NCBI RefSeq assembly: GCF_009725985.1
Contig: NZ_RCNR01000012.1
Span: forward strand, 59,187 to 123,186
From: Zobellia amurskyensis
Lineage (GTDB): Bacteria > Bacteroidota > Bacteroidia > Flavobacteriales > Flavobacteriaceae
Direction of reading: 5' to 3'
Length of the DNA: 64,000 nt
Shown here: one piece after another, positions 55,614-64,000 of the stretch
Position numbering within the stretch: the first letter of the stretch is position 1
Layout: each line of letters opens with the position of its first letter
Notes under the pieces: generated by a model
The model's input: the letters and a program-made list of their open reading frames with translations, nothing else
Told to the model about the DNA's origin: nothing
The model's database searches: none
Translations under genes and position numbers: made by a program

Positions 55614-58235
55614 ATGAGCAAAAATGCCTTGTCTAAAATAGTTCCATTAACCTTCTTTCTGATAGGAATGGGAATAAGCGGGCAAGCTCAACAAAAAAGT
55701 GATTCCTTTTTCAAACATTTAAAGGCAGAAAAAGTAGCTTCTGACCCAACTGTGGTTTGGCAACAATTTGGGCCTGGTATGAGTGGTAACAACAAATGTG
55801 CTTTTTGGCATCCCACAGATCCAAATGCTCTTTTCATAAGTCCTAACATGGGCAATTCTTACGTTTCGTTTGACAAAGGTAAAACGTACGGTACCATGCT
55901 AGACGAAGATGAATCCGGTTATAGAGAAGGACAACGAGGCCCAATGCAACTTTTTAGTATAGATTTCTCTCGTCAAAACCCAGATTTTGGTTTTTGTAGT
56001 GATGACAAAAACAAGGGTATTTTCATTACCCATGACCGTGGGAAATCTTGGCAAAATCTAAACCACCCTATTTTTGACGGCAAATACGTTTCCTGTGTTA
56101 CCGTAGACCCCAAAAACGATAATATTTGGTATGCCGGCGGGGGCGAAATGAGACATTTGGGTAGAATGTTGTTCCCCAATAGCAAACCCCATGGCTCTAA
56201 AGAGCATGAGCCAAGTTTGAACAAACTTTGGAAAAGCACGGACAAGGGTAAAAACTGGGTACTACTAAACAAAGGACTGCATCCAAAAACCCAATTTGAA
56301 ACATTAATTGTAGATCCAAAAAACTCTAATATCATCTACGCCAGTACCAATTATGGTTTTTACAAAAGCATGGACAGCGGAAAAAATTGGTCTCAGAAAA
56401 CCAAAGGTTTTGATTATGATGTAATGAGGGCTATGACCCATCATTACAATAAAGAAAAGGATGTTCTTACCCTTTATGTTGTCTGCAATCCCATGTGGAA
56501 GGCTAATGGCAAAACATTGACCAATGACAAGGGAGGTATTTTTAAAAGTGTTGACCGTGGTGAAAGCTGGCAAAAGCTAGAAGGAAATTTACCGTTAGAC
56601 ATGCGTCAATTTCAAAAAAATGCAGATGTCAAAAAAAGTTATGTACACTGTGCCGCCTATGTTTTTGATATGAAAGACAAGGATTTTATGGCAAAATTCC
56701 CTGAAATGCCATCGGCCATTACCATTCGTTTCAACACCATTGCGGTAGACCCTAATGATGCAGATAATATTTACCTCAACAATGAATACTCCAACGCTTC
56801 CCGAAACAACTTTAAACCCGGTCAGATTTGGCGCAGTAAAGACGGAGGCAAAAATTGGCACGTTGCCCTTCGTAACGGAAAAGCTTGGAAAACTACCTCC
56901 AAGGACTATGCATATTGGAAAGAAAGAGGCAACCCTATGGAAACCAACATCTCACTTCGTTACCTAAAAGATTGGGTAGATAGGGATTTTTACGAACGTA
57001 AAGGTTCAAATTTTGTACGATGGAATGCAGACGGTACCGTGCTCCATACCCAAATGGCGAAAATATCCCTTATGAGCTACAACAAAGGCGAAACTTGGGT
57101 AGATATTGATGATGAGTATACCACTCCCGGTACGGAAAGTTATGTAGGAGCTGGAAATAGCAATTTGCCCGGGCATGGTTTCTACCAACATCCAGATATA
57201 AAAAACAAAGTATTCTGCATGGCAGGCGAAAACAGTTTATGGATGACCAATGATCAAGGACCTAAGGTTCGTCCGGATGCTCAAGGTGCAGAATCCCATA
57301 ATTTTTTAGATCATGAAGCATCGCTAAGTTGGTATGCCATACACCCAAAAGACACCCTCGTTCATTATGCTTTGTTCTTCAGGCAGGCCGCAAAAGGTAA
57401 ATTATTAAAATCTGTAGATAATGGAAAAACATGGAAAGAACATGGTATTGCTATTCCCAAGTGGGAAATAAAGGCGCATAGCGGAGACCAAAGCGTGCAT
57501 CAAAATCACCTTATCATAGATTCTGAAAATCCTGATAATATGTACTTTGTAGTGCCTAAAAATTCTATTGATATGGAATGGGTGGGTAATTCCGTAATCG
57601 GTTTTGGGGTGCACAAAAGCCACGACGGCGGCAAAACTTGGGTAGAAACCAATACAGGCCTACCCGATTCACGTGACGCTACCAAAATAGCCTTTAACCC
57701 AAAGAACCCCAATACGCTTTACGTAGCCATACAGAACAAAGATGGAGGTCTTTTTAAATCCATTGACAATGGTAAATACTGGGTAAAAGTTTCGTCCACT
57801 GAAAAAATATCGGGCAATAAAGGTATTAACGATATTCACTTTTCTAGGGATGGAAAAGCGTACATAAGCGCTGGAACAAAAAGAGGAAAGCCAAGTGCAG
57901 GAGGGGTTTGGGTGAGTGATGATAATCTAGGTACTTGGAAACGTATTTTTGATTTCCCATGGACCAACCGTATTGAAACGGCCTATTACAACCCGAATAC
58001 CATTTTAGTCTCTACATTAGGGAATGTTTCCATCGGTACAAAAAATGCAGGTACTTATCTTTCCCAAGACGCAGGAAAAACTTGGACAAAAATTAATAAG
58101 GGTAATGGTCAAAGCGACCGCATAAACGATATTGCCATAGACAATTATACTCCCGGTAAATTCTACGCTTCAACACGAGGCAGCGGGTGGTACGTTACGC
58201 AACACCCTAAACCCAACTTACCCATTCAACTATAA
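55614..58235 (+). CDS. large Asp-box propeller protein, VPS10/sortilin-like
   Basis: An 873-residue exported protein (signal peptide to about residue 26). I count about twelve Asp-boxes of the form SxDxGxxW (for example SMDSGKNW, SVDRGESW, SKDGGKNW, SHDGGKTW, SQDAGKTW), so it should form one or two large beta-propellers as in sortilins, GH74 or photosystem II assembly factors. No catalytic pair can be assigned with confidence. The N-terminus SDPTVVWQQFGPGMSG is repeated almost unchanged in the protein at 61817. Such proteins in PULs could be glycan-binding proteins or undescribed lyases/hydrolases. It lies between GH16 and GH117. Confidence 0.82.
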   Translation: MSKNALSKIVPLTFFLIGMGISGQAQQKSDSFFKHLKAEKVASDPTVVWQQFGPGMSGNNKCAFWHPTDPNALFISPNMGNSYVSFDKGKTYGTMLDEDESGYREGQRGPMQLFSIDFSRQNPDFGFCSDDKNKGIFITHDRGKSWQNLNHPIFDGKYVSCVTVDPKNDNIWYAGGGEMRHLGRMLFPNSKPHGSKEHEPSLNKLWKSTDKGKNWVLLNKGLHPKTQFETLIVDPKNSNIIYASTNYGFYKSMDSGKNWSQKTKGFDYDVMRAMTHHYNKEKDVLTLYVVCNPMWKANGKTLTNDKGGIFKSVDRGESWQKLEGNLPLDMRQFQKNADVKKSYVHCAAYVFDMKDKDFMAKFPEMPSAITIRFNTIAVDPNDADNIYLNNEYSNASRNNFKPGQIWRSKDGGKNWHVALRNGKAWKTTSKDYAYWKERGNPMETNISLRYLKDWVDRDFYERKGSNFVRWNADGTVLHTQMAKISLMSYNKGETWVDIDDEYTTPGTESYVGAGNSNLPGHGFYQHPDIKNKVFCMAGENSLWMTNDQGPKVRPDAQGAESHNFLDHEASLSWYAIHPKDTLVHYALFFRQAAKGKLLKSVDNGKTWKEHGIAIPKWEIKAHSGDQSVHQNHLIIDSENPDNMYFVVPKNSIDMEWVGNSVIGFGVHKSHDGGKTWVETNTGLPDSRDATKIAFNPKNPNTLYVAIQNKDGGLFKSIDNGKYWVKVSSTEKISGNKGINDIHFSRDGKAYISAGTKRGKPSAGGVWVSDDNLGTWKRIFDFPWTNRIETAYYNPNTILVSTLGNVSIGTKNAGTYLSQDAGKTWTKINKGNGQSDRINDIAIDNYTPGKFYASTRGSGWYVTQHPKPNLPIQL

Positions 58236-58289
58236 AAAAAAACAAGTTGACAAAACACTTCATATATCCACAAACACCAGAACAAAATT

Positions 58290-59552
58290 ATGAAACAGTA
58301 TATTTTACTAGCATTAAGTTTGAGCGCTTTTGCAATGGCCCAAGCCCAAGAAAAGGTATTCCCCTATGAGTTGCCGGAAGAGAAACCCAACAGACCTTTG
58401 AGCGCTGCTTTAGAGCGAAACTATGATAATTATTTAGGTGCCCGTCCCGAATCCAACGAATTGTACACCCAGTTTAAATACACAGAACTTAAAGGTTTTG
58501 ATTATAACGCTAATGACGGTACCATCTCGCGTAGAGACCCTTCAAAAGTGATTTTTGAAAATGGCAAATATTATATTTGGTACACCCACCGCGAAACTCC
58601 TGTAGCTCCAGTGGGTATCCCAAGAGTTGAGGAATCAAATGACACCATTCCTTCTGCAGATTGGGATTTAGCCGATATTTTCTACGCGACATCAAAAGAT
58701 GGGTTTACTTGGAAAGAACAAGGTGTTGCCGTTCCTAGACCTCCAAAACCACAAGTAGGTTGGCGTTCCGTTACCACAACAGATGTTTTAAAATGGAAGG
58801 GCAAATACTATTTGTACTACCAAGCATTTTCTGAAGCTCCAGGAAAAAGTGGCGGAGACAATTGTCCTGTTGCAGTCTCTTATGCCGACTCTCCCGATGG
58901 TCCTTGGACACCTTTTAACAAAGAAGTAATACCTAACGGGGCACCGGGTTCTTGGGACCAGTTTTCAATTCATGACCCCTACCCTATAGTTCATAATGGA
59001 AAAATTTACCTGTATTATAAGTCGGATTTTGGTAAAACCAAAACCAAAGATAATGTCCGCATGCATGGGCTGGCCATAGCAGATGACCCATTAGGTCCTT
59101 TTGAAAAACACCCATTGAATCCAATAATGAATTCAGGACACGAAACTACTTTATTTCCATTTAAAAAAGGGGTAGCCGCTTTTGCCATTAGAGACGGAAA
59201 TGAACTGAACACCATACAATATGCAGAAGATTGGGTGAATTTTGAAATAGCTGCAATGGTAGAATTAATGCCCGATGCCGGTGGTCCTTTTGTTGCCGAC
59301 GCTTTTACAGATACCAAAGATGGTCGTGGAATTACTTGGGGAATTTCCCATTTTGCCAACCCTACGCGCGACTGGAAGAAGAATCATGTGGTTTTAGTTC
59401 GGTTTGATTGCGACCTGAGTTTAGATGTTGATGATCAACAAATGAAACGCCACCATAATACTCCTAAGTTCGAGTATTTATTGGAGCATGGACTGAATGC
59501 CAAACAGCGAGAACGTGCAATGAAAGCTACTGAAAGGCTGAACGAAAACTAA
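58290..59552 (+). CDS. GH117 alpha-1,3-(3,6-anhydro)-L-galactosidase
   Basis: A 420-residue exported enzyme (signal peptide to about residue 18) with a five-bladed propeller of family GH117. The motifs GFDYNANDGTISRRDPSKVI (base Asp83), SIHDPYPI (Asp229) and SGHETTLFP (His284, Glu285) match known neoagaro-oligosaccharide hydrolases, and WYTHRETP is also typical. The enzyme removes 3,6-anhydro-L-galactose from the non-reducing end of neoagaro-oligosaccharides, which is the strongest single hint that this PUL serves an agar-type galactan. Other GH117 clades with different activity exist, so the exact substrate stays open. It precedes the DUF6786-like gene by 14 bases. Confidence 0.92.
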   Translation: MKQYILLALSLSAFAMAQAQEKVFPYELPEEKPNRPLSAALERNYDNYLGARPESNELYTQFKYTELKGFDYNANDGTISRRDPSKVIFENGKYYIWYTHRETPVAPVGIPRVEESNDTIPSADWDLADIFYATSKDGFTWKEQGVAVPRPPKPQVGWRSVTTTDVLKWKGKYYLYYQAFSEAPGKSGGDNCPVAVSYADSPDGPWTPFNKEVIPNGAPGSWDQFSIHDPYPIVHNGKIYLYYKSDFGKTKTKDNVRMHGLAIADDPLGPFEKHPLNPIMNSGHETTLFPFKKGVAAFAIRDGNELNTIQYAEDWVNFEIAAMVELMPDAGGPFVADAFTDTKDGRGITWGISHFANPTRDWKKNHVVLVRFDCDLSLDVDDQQMKRHHNTPKFEYLLEHGLNAKQRERAMKATERLNEN

Positions 59553-59566
59553 AAACCACGAACGCT

Positions 59567-60739
59567 ATGACCAACTACCAAAAATTAGTATGCTGTACCG
59601 GACTTTTATTTGCATTTGGCGTAAACCTTCAAGCTCAGAACACTTTTGGAGAGGACTTGAATTTTCTAAAAAAGCACCAAAAAGTAATCACTTTAAAAAC
59701 AAACCTAGGGAAAAGCCAGCTTATAGTGTCTCCCGCATTACAGGGTAGAGTTATGACCAGTACTTCAAATGGATTAAAAGGCAATAGTTACGGGTGGATG
59801 CATTATGATTTGTTGGCCTCTGGAAAGTTTGAAGAACATATTAACCCGTTTGGAGGAGAGGACCGTTTCTGGATTGGCCCTGAAGGTGGTCAATATTCCA
59901 TATTCTTTAAAAAGGGAACCGAATTTTCTTTTGAAAATTGGTTCACACCCAAAGAATTAGATACGGAATCTTTTGATGTTATAGCAAAAAACGAAAGCTC
60001 TGTCACTTTTCAAAAAAAAATGAATTTGGTGAATTACCAAGATTTCAAATTTAATATCGAGGTAAATAGAAAAGTTTCGATTTTCAGCCAAAAAGAAATA
60101 GAAAAAGACCTGAATATCGACTTAAAACAAATTGACTTTGTAGGCTATCAATCGGAAAATGAAATCGTAAATACGGGAACACAAGCATGGTCTAAAGAAA
60201 CCGGACTATTATCTATTTGGATTTTGGGAATGTTTATCCCTTCCGAAAACACTACAGTTATAATGCCTTACAAAAACAAATTGGCTCTGAACAGTTCGTA
60301 CTTTGGTACAGTACCCCCAGAGCGTCTGACCATAACGGACAAACATGTGCTTTACAAAGGCAATGGTACGTATAGGTTTAAGCTAGGCCTTCCACCACAG
60401 AACATCATTCCTTACATTGGTAGTTATGATTCCAAAAAGAATATCCTCACCATTGTAAAGTATAGCTTCAAAGGAGACACCACTTATGTAAATTCCGTTT
60501 GGGCCCAACAAGAGCATCCCTATGAAGGCGATGTTGTAAACTCTTATAATGATGGCCCTTTAGAAAACGGGGGGCAACTAGGTCCTTTTTATGAGCTAGA
60601 ATCATCTTCAAATACCCGAGAACTGAAAGCGAACGAAGCCATTCAACACCTACACAAAACCTATCATTTTGAAGGGGATAAAGCTGACTTAAACCGTATT
60701 TCTAAACACGTATTGAACATAGACCTAAACGAACTTTAG
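59567..60739 (+). CDS. DUF6786-like protein, mutarotase-like fold possible
   Basis: A 390-residue exported protein (signal peptide to about residue 23). It resembles proteins annotated DUF6786. The segments LIVSPALQGRVMTSTS, INPFGGEDRFWIGPEGG, WFTPKELD and the later EHPYEGDVVNSYNDGPLE and GPFYELESSS recall the strand pattern and conserved His/Glu of galactose mutarotase-like folds, but the match is weak. No catalytic role is established. It lies between GH117 and a GH43-like gene, so a role on galactose or anhydrogalactose products is possible, for example as an epimerase or a sugar-binding protein. Confidence 0.65.
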   Translation: MTNYQKLVCCTGLLFAFGVNLQAQNTFGEDLNFLKKHQKVITLKTNLGKSQLIVSPALQGRVMTSTSNGLKGNSYGWMHYDLLASGKFEEHINPFGGEDRFWIGPEGGQYSIFFKKGTEFSFENWFTPKELDTESFDVIAKNESSVTFQKKMNLVNYQDFKFNIEVNRKVSIFSQKEIEKDLNIDLKQIDFVGYQSENEIVNTGTQAWSKETGLLSIWILGMFIPSENTTVIMPYKNKLALNSSYFGTVPPERLTITDKHVLYKGNGTYRFKLGLPPQNIIPYIGSYDSKKNILTIVKYSFKGDTTYVNSVWAQQEHPYEGDVVNSYNDGPLENGGQLGPFYELESSSNTRELKANEAIQHLHKTYHFEGDKADLNRISKHVLNIDLNEL

Positions 60740-60789
60740 TACCAAAGTATTTACCGATACTTACGAGCTCACCAGCAACACTATACCAA

Positions 60790-61779
60790 ATGAAAACTAG
60801 AACCTTTCAATTTTTAACTGTATCCTTTTTGCTCTTTCAAACCGGGCTTAGAGCTCAGGAGAATATAATAATACCACAACAGGCCAATGAATATGTGCGA
60901 ATCTATAAGCCTGATGGTGATTATTTTTTCGCCCCTGACACACCTAACCTAAAAGAGGGAAAATGGTATGATGAATGGGTTCCTAACGACCACACCTTTG
61001 TAAAAGGTGATGATGGCAAGTGGCATATTTTTGGGATAACCCACCCATTGGTAGAAACAAAACCGCTCAACAAAGGCATACACGAAGGCGAGCATGGTTC
61101 TTTTCATGCCGTATCGGAAGCAACAGATTTTAAAGAAACAGTAAAGAAGCATCACTATAATGATCTCCCCAAAATATTGACTCCCAAAGACCGGCCGGGA
61201 GAAATAGCTGCGAACCACGCACCTTATATTGTTAGAAAAGACGGTCTATTTCAGATGGTTTACGGTCATAGCCCTATGCGCTTGGCTGTTTCCGATAATT
61301 TATATGATTGGGAACCAAAAGGAGAACTCTTCTCAGACCCGGATGGTGCCCGTGACCCTAATTTACTTTTATACAAAGGCACATATTATCTGACGTATTG
61401 TTCTATAAAAAGTGTCCGGATGGTGACCTCTAAAGATTTGATTAACTGGAGCGAACCTAAAATCATTCTTAAGACTAACAAGTTTGATCCTGAATCGCCC
61501 ACCCTACTATTCCACAACAATACCTTTTACCTCTTTGTCTGTGCATGGGAAGGTGGCTGGGATGGCAAATATATACAAGGTGCTTATACCCATAAAGCCT
61601 ATGTCTACCAGTCGAATGACCTGACCGATTTTGGGGTTGACCAAGAAAAGGAAATTACCGTGTTAAAGGCACATGCTCCCGAGATTTTTCAGGGCGAAGA
61701 TGGCCAATGGTATATCTCTAGTGTGGAATGGCCGTACAGAGGGGTTAGCATTGATAAATTGGAATGGATCAAAAAATAA
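60790..61779 (+). CDS. GH43/GH32-like five-bladed propeller
   Basis: A 329-residue exported protein (signal peptide to about residue 22) with a five-bladed propeller of the GH43/GH32/GH117 kind. Asp67 (WVPNDHTFV), Asp189 (GARDPNLL) and Glu235 (FDPESPTLL), with HAPEIF near residue 300, could be the catalytic acidic residues. The EGEHGSFHAVSEATD segment is not typical of GH43. I cannot assign it to a defined family. As it sits next to GH117 and DUF6786-like genes it may remove a side sugar such as a pentose, galactose or anhydrogalactose from the galactan. Confidence 0.7.
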   Translation: MKTRTFQFLTVSFLLFQTGLRAQENIIIPQQANEYVRIYKPDGDYFFAPDTPNLKEGKWYDEWVPNDHTFVKGDDGKWHIFGITHPLVETKPLNKGIHEGEHGSFHAVSEATDFKETVKKHHYNDLPKILTPKDRPGEIAANHAPYIVRKDGLFQMVYGHSPMRLAVSDNLYDWEPKGELFSDPDGARDPNLLLYKGTYYLTYCSIKSVRMVTSKDLINWSEPKIILKTNKFDPESPTLLFHNNTFYLFVCAWEGGWDGKYIQGAYTHKAYVYQSNDLTDFGVDQEKEITVLKAHAPEIFQGEDGQWYISSVEWPYRGVSIDKLEWIKK

Positions 61780-61816
61780 CAACATCATAAATAGGCACAA
61801 CTTAGAACACTGAGCT

Positions 61817-64000
61817 ATGAAAAAAATAATACTATTTCTCCTAACTATTTTCTTGGGACATAATCTACAGGCCCAAGGAAAATCAGACTTTTTTCAAGAA
61901 ATTAAAACGAAGAAAATTAAATCCGACCCTTCCGTTGAATGGAAAAACTTTGGTCCGGGAATGTCGGGCTATTGTGAAGAATTTTGGAACCACCCAACGG
62001 ATGCCAATGTAATGTTCATGGGGCCTGATATGCACGTGAGCTATGGCTCATGGGACAATGGAAAATCATGGCAATCGTTGAAAGACCCAGATGGTTTGGG
62101 TCATGACATGAAACGGGTTCTGGATATTGAATTTTCCCTGCAAAACCCCGACTACGGTATGGCCATCGATTGGAACGGTTGGGTTTTTGAAACTACTGAC
62201 CAAGGCCGAAGCTGGAAAAAAACTATCGAATTAGGCGGAAGCCATAAAGACGTAAACATTGACCCTAACGACCCTAAATCATTTGAAAAAGGTTGGTATT
62301 ACGAACAACAGGGCACACGCTTAAGTGAGCTTGCCGTAGACCCGACCAACGACAATATTTGGTACGCTGGTTCAGGCGATTTTTGGAACGTAAAGAGCAA
62401 TCATAGATCTGCGGCAAATCCCAACGGCATCTTTTTTAAATATGCAGCTTATGGATCTATTTATAAGTCTACAGATAAGGGAAAAACATGGAATAAAATC
62501 ACCAAAGGTCTTCACGAAAAAACCGATGTGGGAAAGATTATTGTAAACCCTAACAATAATCAACATGTTGTAATGGTAACCAATTATGGATTGATGCTCA
62601 GTAACGATGGTGGACTTTCATGGACAAAATGCGGTAAGGGACTCCCCAACAACCTTCCCCGTGACCTGACCTCCTACTACGACCCAAGAACCAATGAATT
62701 TGTTCTGTATTTGGTAGACCAAACGGTTTATGAAGACAAAGGAAATACGGTAAGCGCAAAAGGAGGCGTGTTTAAAAGTACCGATGGCGGTAAAAGCTGG
62801 AAAGACATTACCGGTAATCTCTATTTTGATATGACCGCCCTCCACTCCACTGCCGAAGTAGACCGTTTCCATAAAACCATGGGACATTGGTTCGGCATAT
62901 CAAAATCAGAATCAAAGAAAAAATTCACAACTCTTCCCACAAAAACACTTCCGGTTTTCAATAGATTGGTGATCAACCCTTTAAACAAGGACGAAATCTA
63001 TGTAACCTACAACCGTAAACACGATTTCACTTTTGGTCCAGGTGATGTATGGCGAAGCTTAGATGGTGGAAAAACTTGGATTACATGCGCTAGATACGGC
63101 CCTTATTGGATAGGTAATAATGATTTAGAATATTGGAAAAACAGAAATAACCCTACAGGAACCAATATAGAATTTGCACACCTACAGACCTATATGGATG
63201 GTACTTCAGGTTCTTCTGGCAACCGGATGATGTCTATTGACCCTAAAGGAAATGTTTACATCGGTATAGATCAGCAAACCCTAAAATCAACCGATAAAGG
63301 CAAGACATGGAAGCAAGTAGATGATTTTGAAACTTCTAAAGGCAGTAACAAATGGATTGGTAGAGGTGATAGTAATCTTCCTGGTAGGTTTATGCTTTTA
63401 GAAACGGGTATTAAAAACAGACGCATACTCTGTAGTGGCGAACATGGATTGTGGCAAACTACTGATTTAGACGGGTGGCCAGACAAGCAAGCCGTTGTGG
63501 TGGAACAAATAGAAGGTCAAGTTCATGATCATAGCGGTAATCATGGTGCCCATTCCATCTCTACCGTAGCAGTTCACCCAAATGACCCTAATATTATTTT
63601 CATATTAGCATGGCGCCAAGAGCACCGAGGTAAATTGCGTAAGACTACCGATGGCGGAAAAACTTGGACGAATATCGCCACCATTTTTGAAGCCGACAAT
63701 AACTCATGGCAAGGTCTGGCACCTCAGAACTCCCTTCTGATAGCCCCTAACAACCCTAGTAACATGTATTTCTGTTCAACCTCAAGAAAAATTTCTGAAA
63801 TAGGCGGAGGAAAACCTGAAAGACTCGCCAAAGGGGGTTATGGTTTCTATCGTTCTTTTGATGGTGGACTCTCTTGGGAATTGAGCAATACCGGTTTTCA
63901 CAAAAATGCCAGCGTGCGACGCATTATTATGCACCCTGACCAACCAGAAACCTTATTCGCTGCTTTGAACGACAAAAATGGTGGACTCTATATCTCTAAG
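61817..64000 (+). CDS. second Asp-box propeller protein, cut by window end
   Basis: The frame starts at ATG 61817 (signal peptide to about residue 22) and runs 728 codons to the right edge without a stop. At least nine Asp-boxes are visible (SWDNGKSW, STDKGKTW, STDGGKSW, SLDGGKTW, TTDGGKTW, SFDGGLSW and others). The N-terminus SDPSVEWKNFGPGMSG is a near copy of that at 55614, and WSDN/SDG spacing follows the same order, so the two are paralogues of one family. The full length is probably near 850-900 residues. Function unknown; same discussion as for the first copy. Confidence 0.82.
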   Translation, partial: MKKIILFLLTIFLGHNLQAQGKSDFFQEIKTKKIKSDPSVEWKNFGPGMSGYCEEFWNHPTDANVMFMGPDMHVSYGSWDNGKSWQSLKDPDGLGHDMKRVLDIEFSLQNPDYGMAIDWNGWVFETTDQGRSWKKTIELGGSHKDVNIDPNDPKSFEKGWYYEQQGTRLSELAVDPTNDNIWYAGSGDFWNVKSNHRSAANPNGIFFKYAAYGSIYKSTDKGKTWNKITKGLHEKTDVGKIIVNPNNNQHVVMVTNYGLMLSNDGGLSWTKCGKGLPNNLPRDLTSYYDPRTNEFVLYLVDQTVYEDKGNTVSAKGGVFKSTDGGKSWKDITGNLYFDMTALHSTAEVDRFHKTMGHWFGISKSESKKKFTTLPTKTLPVFNRLVINPLNKDEIYVTYNRKHDFTFGPGDVWRSLDGGKTWITCARYGPYWIGNNDLEYWKNRNNPTGTNIEFAHLQTYMDGTSGSSGNRMMSIDPKGNVYIGIDQQTLKSTDKGKTWKQVDDFETSKGSNKWIGRGDSNLPGRFMLLETGIKNRRILCSGEHGLWQTTDLDGWPDKQAVVVEQIEGQVHDHSGNHGAHSISTVAVHPNDPNIIFILAWRQEHRGKLRKTTDGGKTWTNIATIFEADNNSWQGLAPQNSLLIAPNNPSNMYFCSTSRKISEIGGGKPERLAKGGYGFYRSFDGGLSWELSNTGFHKNASVRRIIMHPDQPETLFAALNDKNGGLYISK

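Noticed and set aside
54318..64000. Type IX secretion C-terminal tails on PUL enzymes
   Set aside because: I looked at the ends of GH16, GH117, GH43-like and the complete propeller proteins; none shows the typical conserved end.

Overview
The window looks like a chromosomal segment of a marine member of the Bacteroidota, most likely family Flavobacteriaceae. The evidence is a SusC/SusD pair with a hybrid two-component sensor, a PorP/SprF-type protein of the gliding/type IX secretion world, AT-rich DNA with weak Shine-Dalgarno signals, several TAnnTTTG-type -7 boxes, and a large sulfatase-rich polysaccharide utilisation locus (PUL) typical of bacteria that live on algae. No tRNA, rRNA, CRISPR array, insertion sequence or phage gene was seen.

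Left part (1-6.7 kb): a SnoaL-like gene fragment, a small exported protein and two tandem RNA-like hairpins are followed by a compact eight-gene operon on the minus strand. It encodes an alpha/beta hydrolase, ketoreductase, FabA-like dehydratase, a second hot-dog protein, acyl carrier protein, ketosynthase, FabI-like enoyl reductase and an AcpS-type phosphopantetheinyl transferase. Together they could form a self-contained second fatty-acid or polyketide synthase with its own carrier protein and activating enzyme.

Middle part (7-24 kb): a secreted GH32 fructan hydrolase lipoprotein, an SDR, AraC- and Crp-type regulators, a Gdx/SugE exporter and an RluA-type pseudouridine synthase come first. 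Then comes the thiamine operon thiS-thiC-tenI/thiE-like-thiE-thiG-thiH on the minus strand, led by a clear TPP riboswitch. thiD lies about 4 kb away on the other strand, separated by a visibly GC-richer pair (PorP/SprF-like and an OmpA/PD40 protein). A small ArsR regulator with a palindromic operator, a membrane protein and an unusual SDR follow.

Right part (24-64 kb, running off the window): one very large PUL. Its regulator is a 1411-residue HTCS divergent from the uptake operon (SusC, SusD and a modular surface lipoprotein). Around these lie five S1-type sulfatases, two GH29 enzymes, a GH2 beta-galactosidase, two GH28-like beta-helix proteins, a GH16 endo-hydrolase, a GH117 enzyme, a GH43/GH32-like propeller, a DUF1080 protein, a DUF6786-like protein and two paralogous Asp-box propeller proteins. 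The combination GH16 + GH117 + GH2 + GH29 + sulfatases points to a sulfated red-algal galactan of the agar/porphyran type. In the inferred pathway, GH16 cuts the chain, SusCD imports fragments, sulfatases remove sulfate, GH117 releases 3,6-anhydro-L-galactose, GH29 may release alpha-L-galactose or L-fucose, and GH2 releases beta-D-galactose. The GH28-like pair, the propeller pair and the DUF6786-like protein have no obvious step in that pathway and are the best candidates for undescribed functions.
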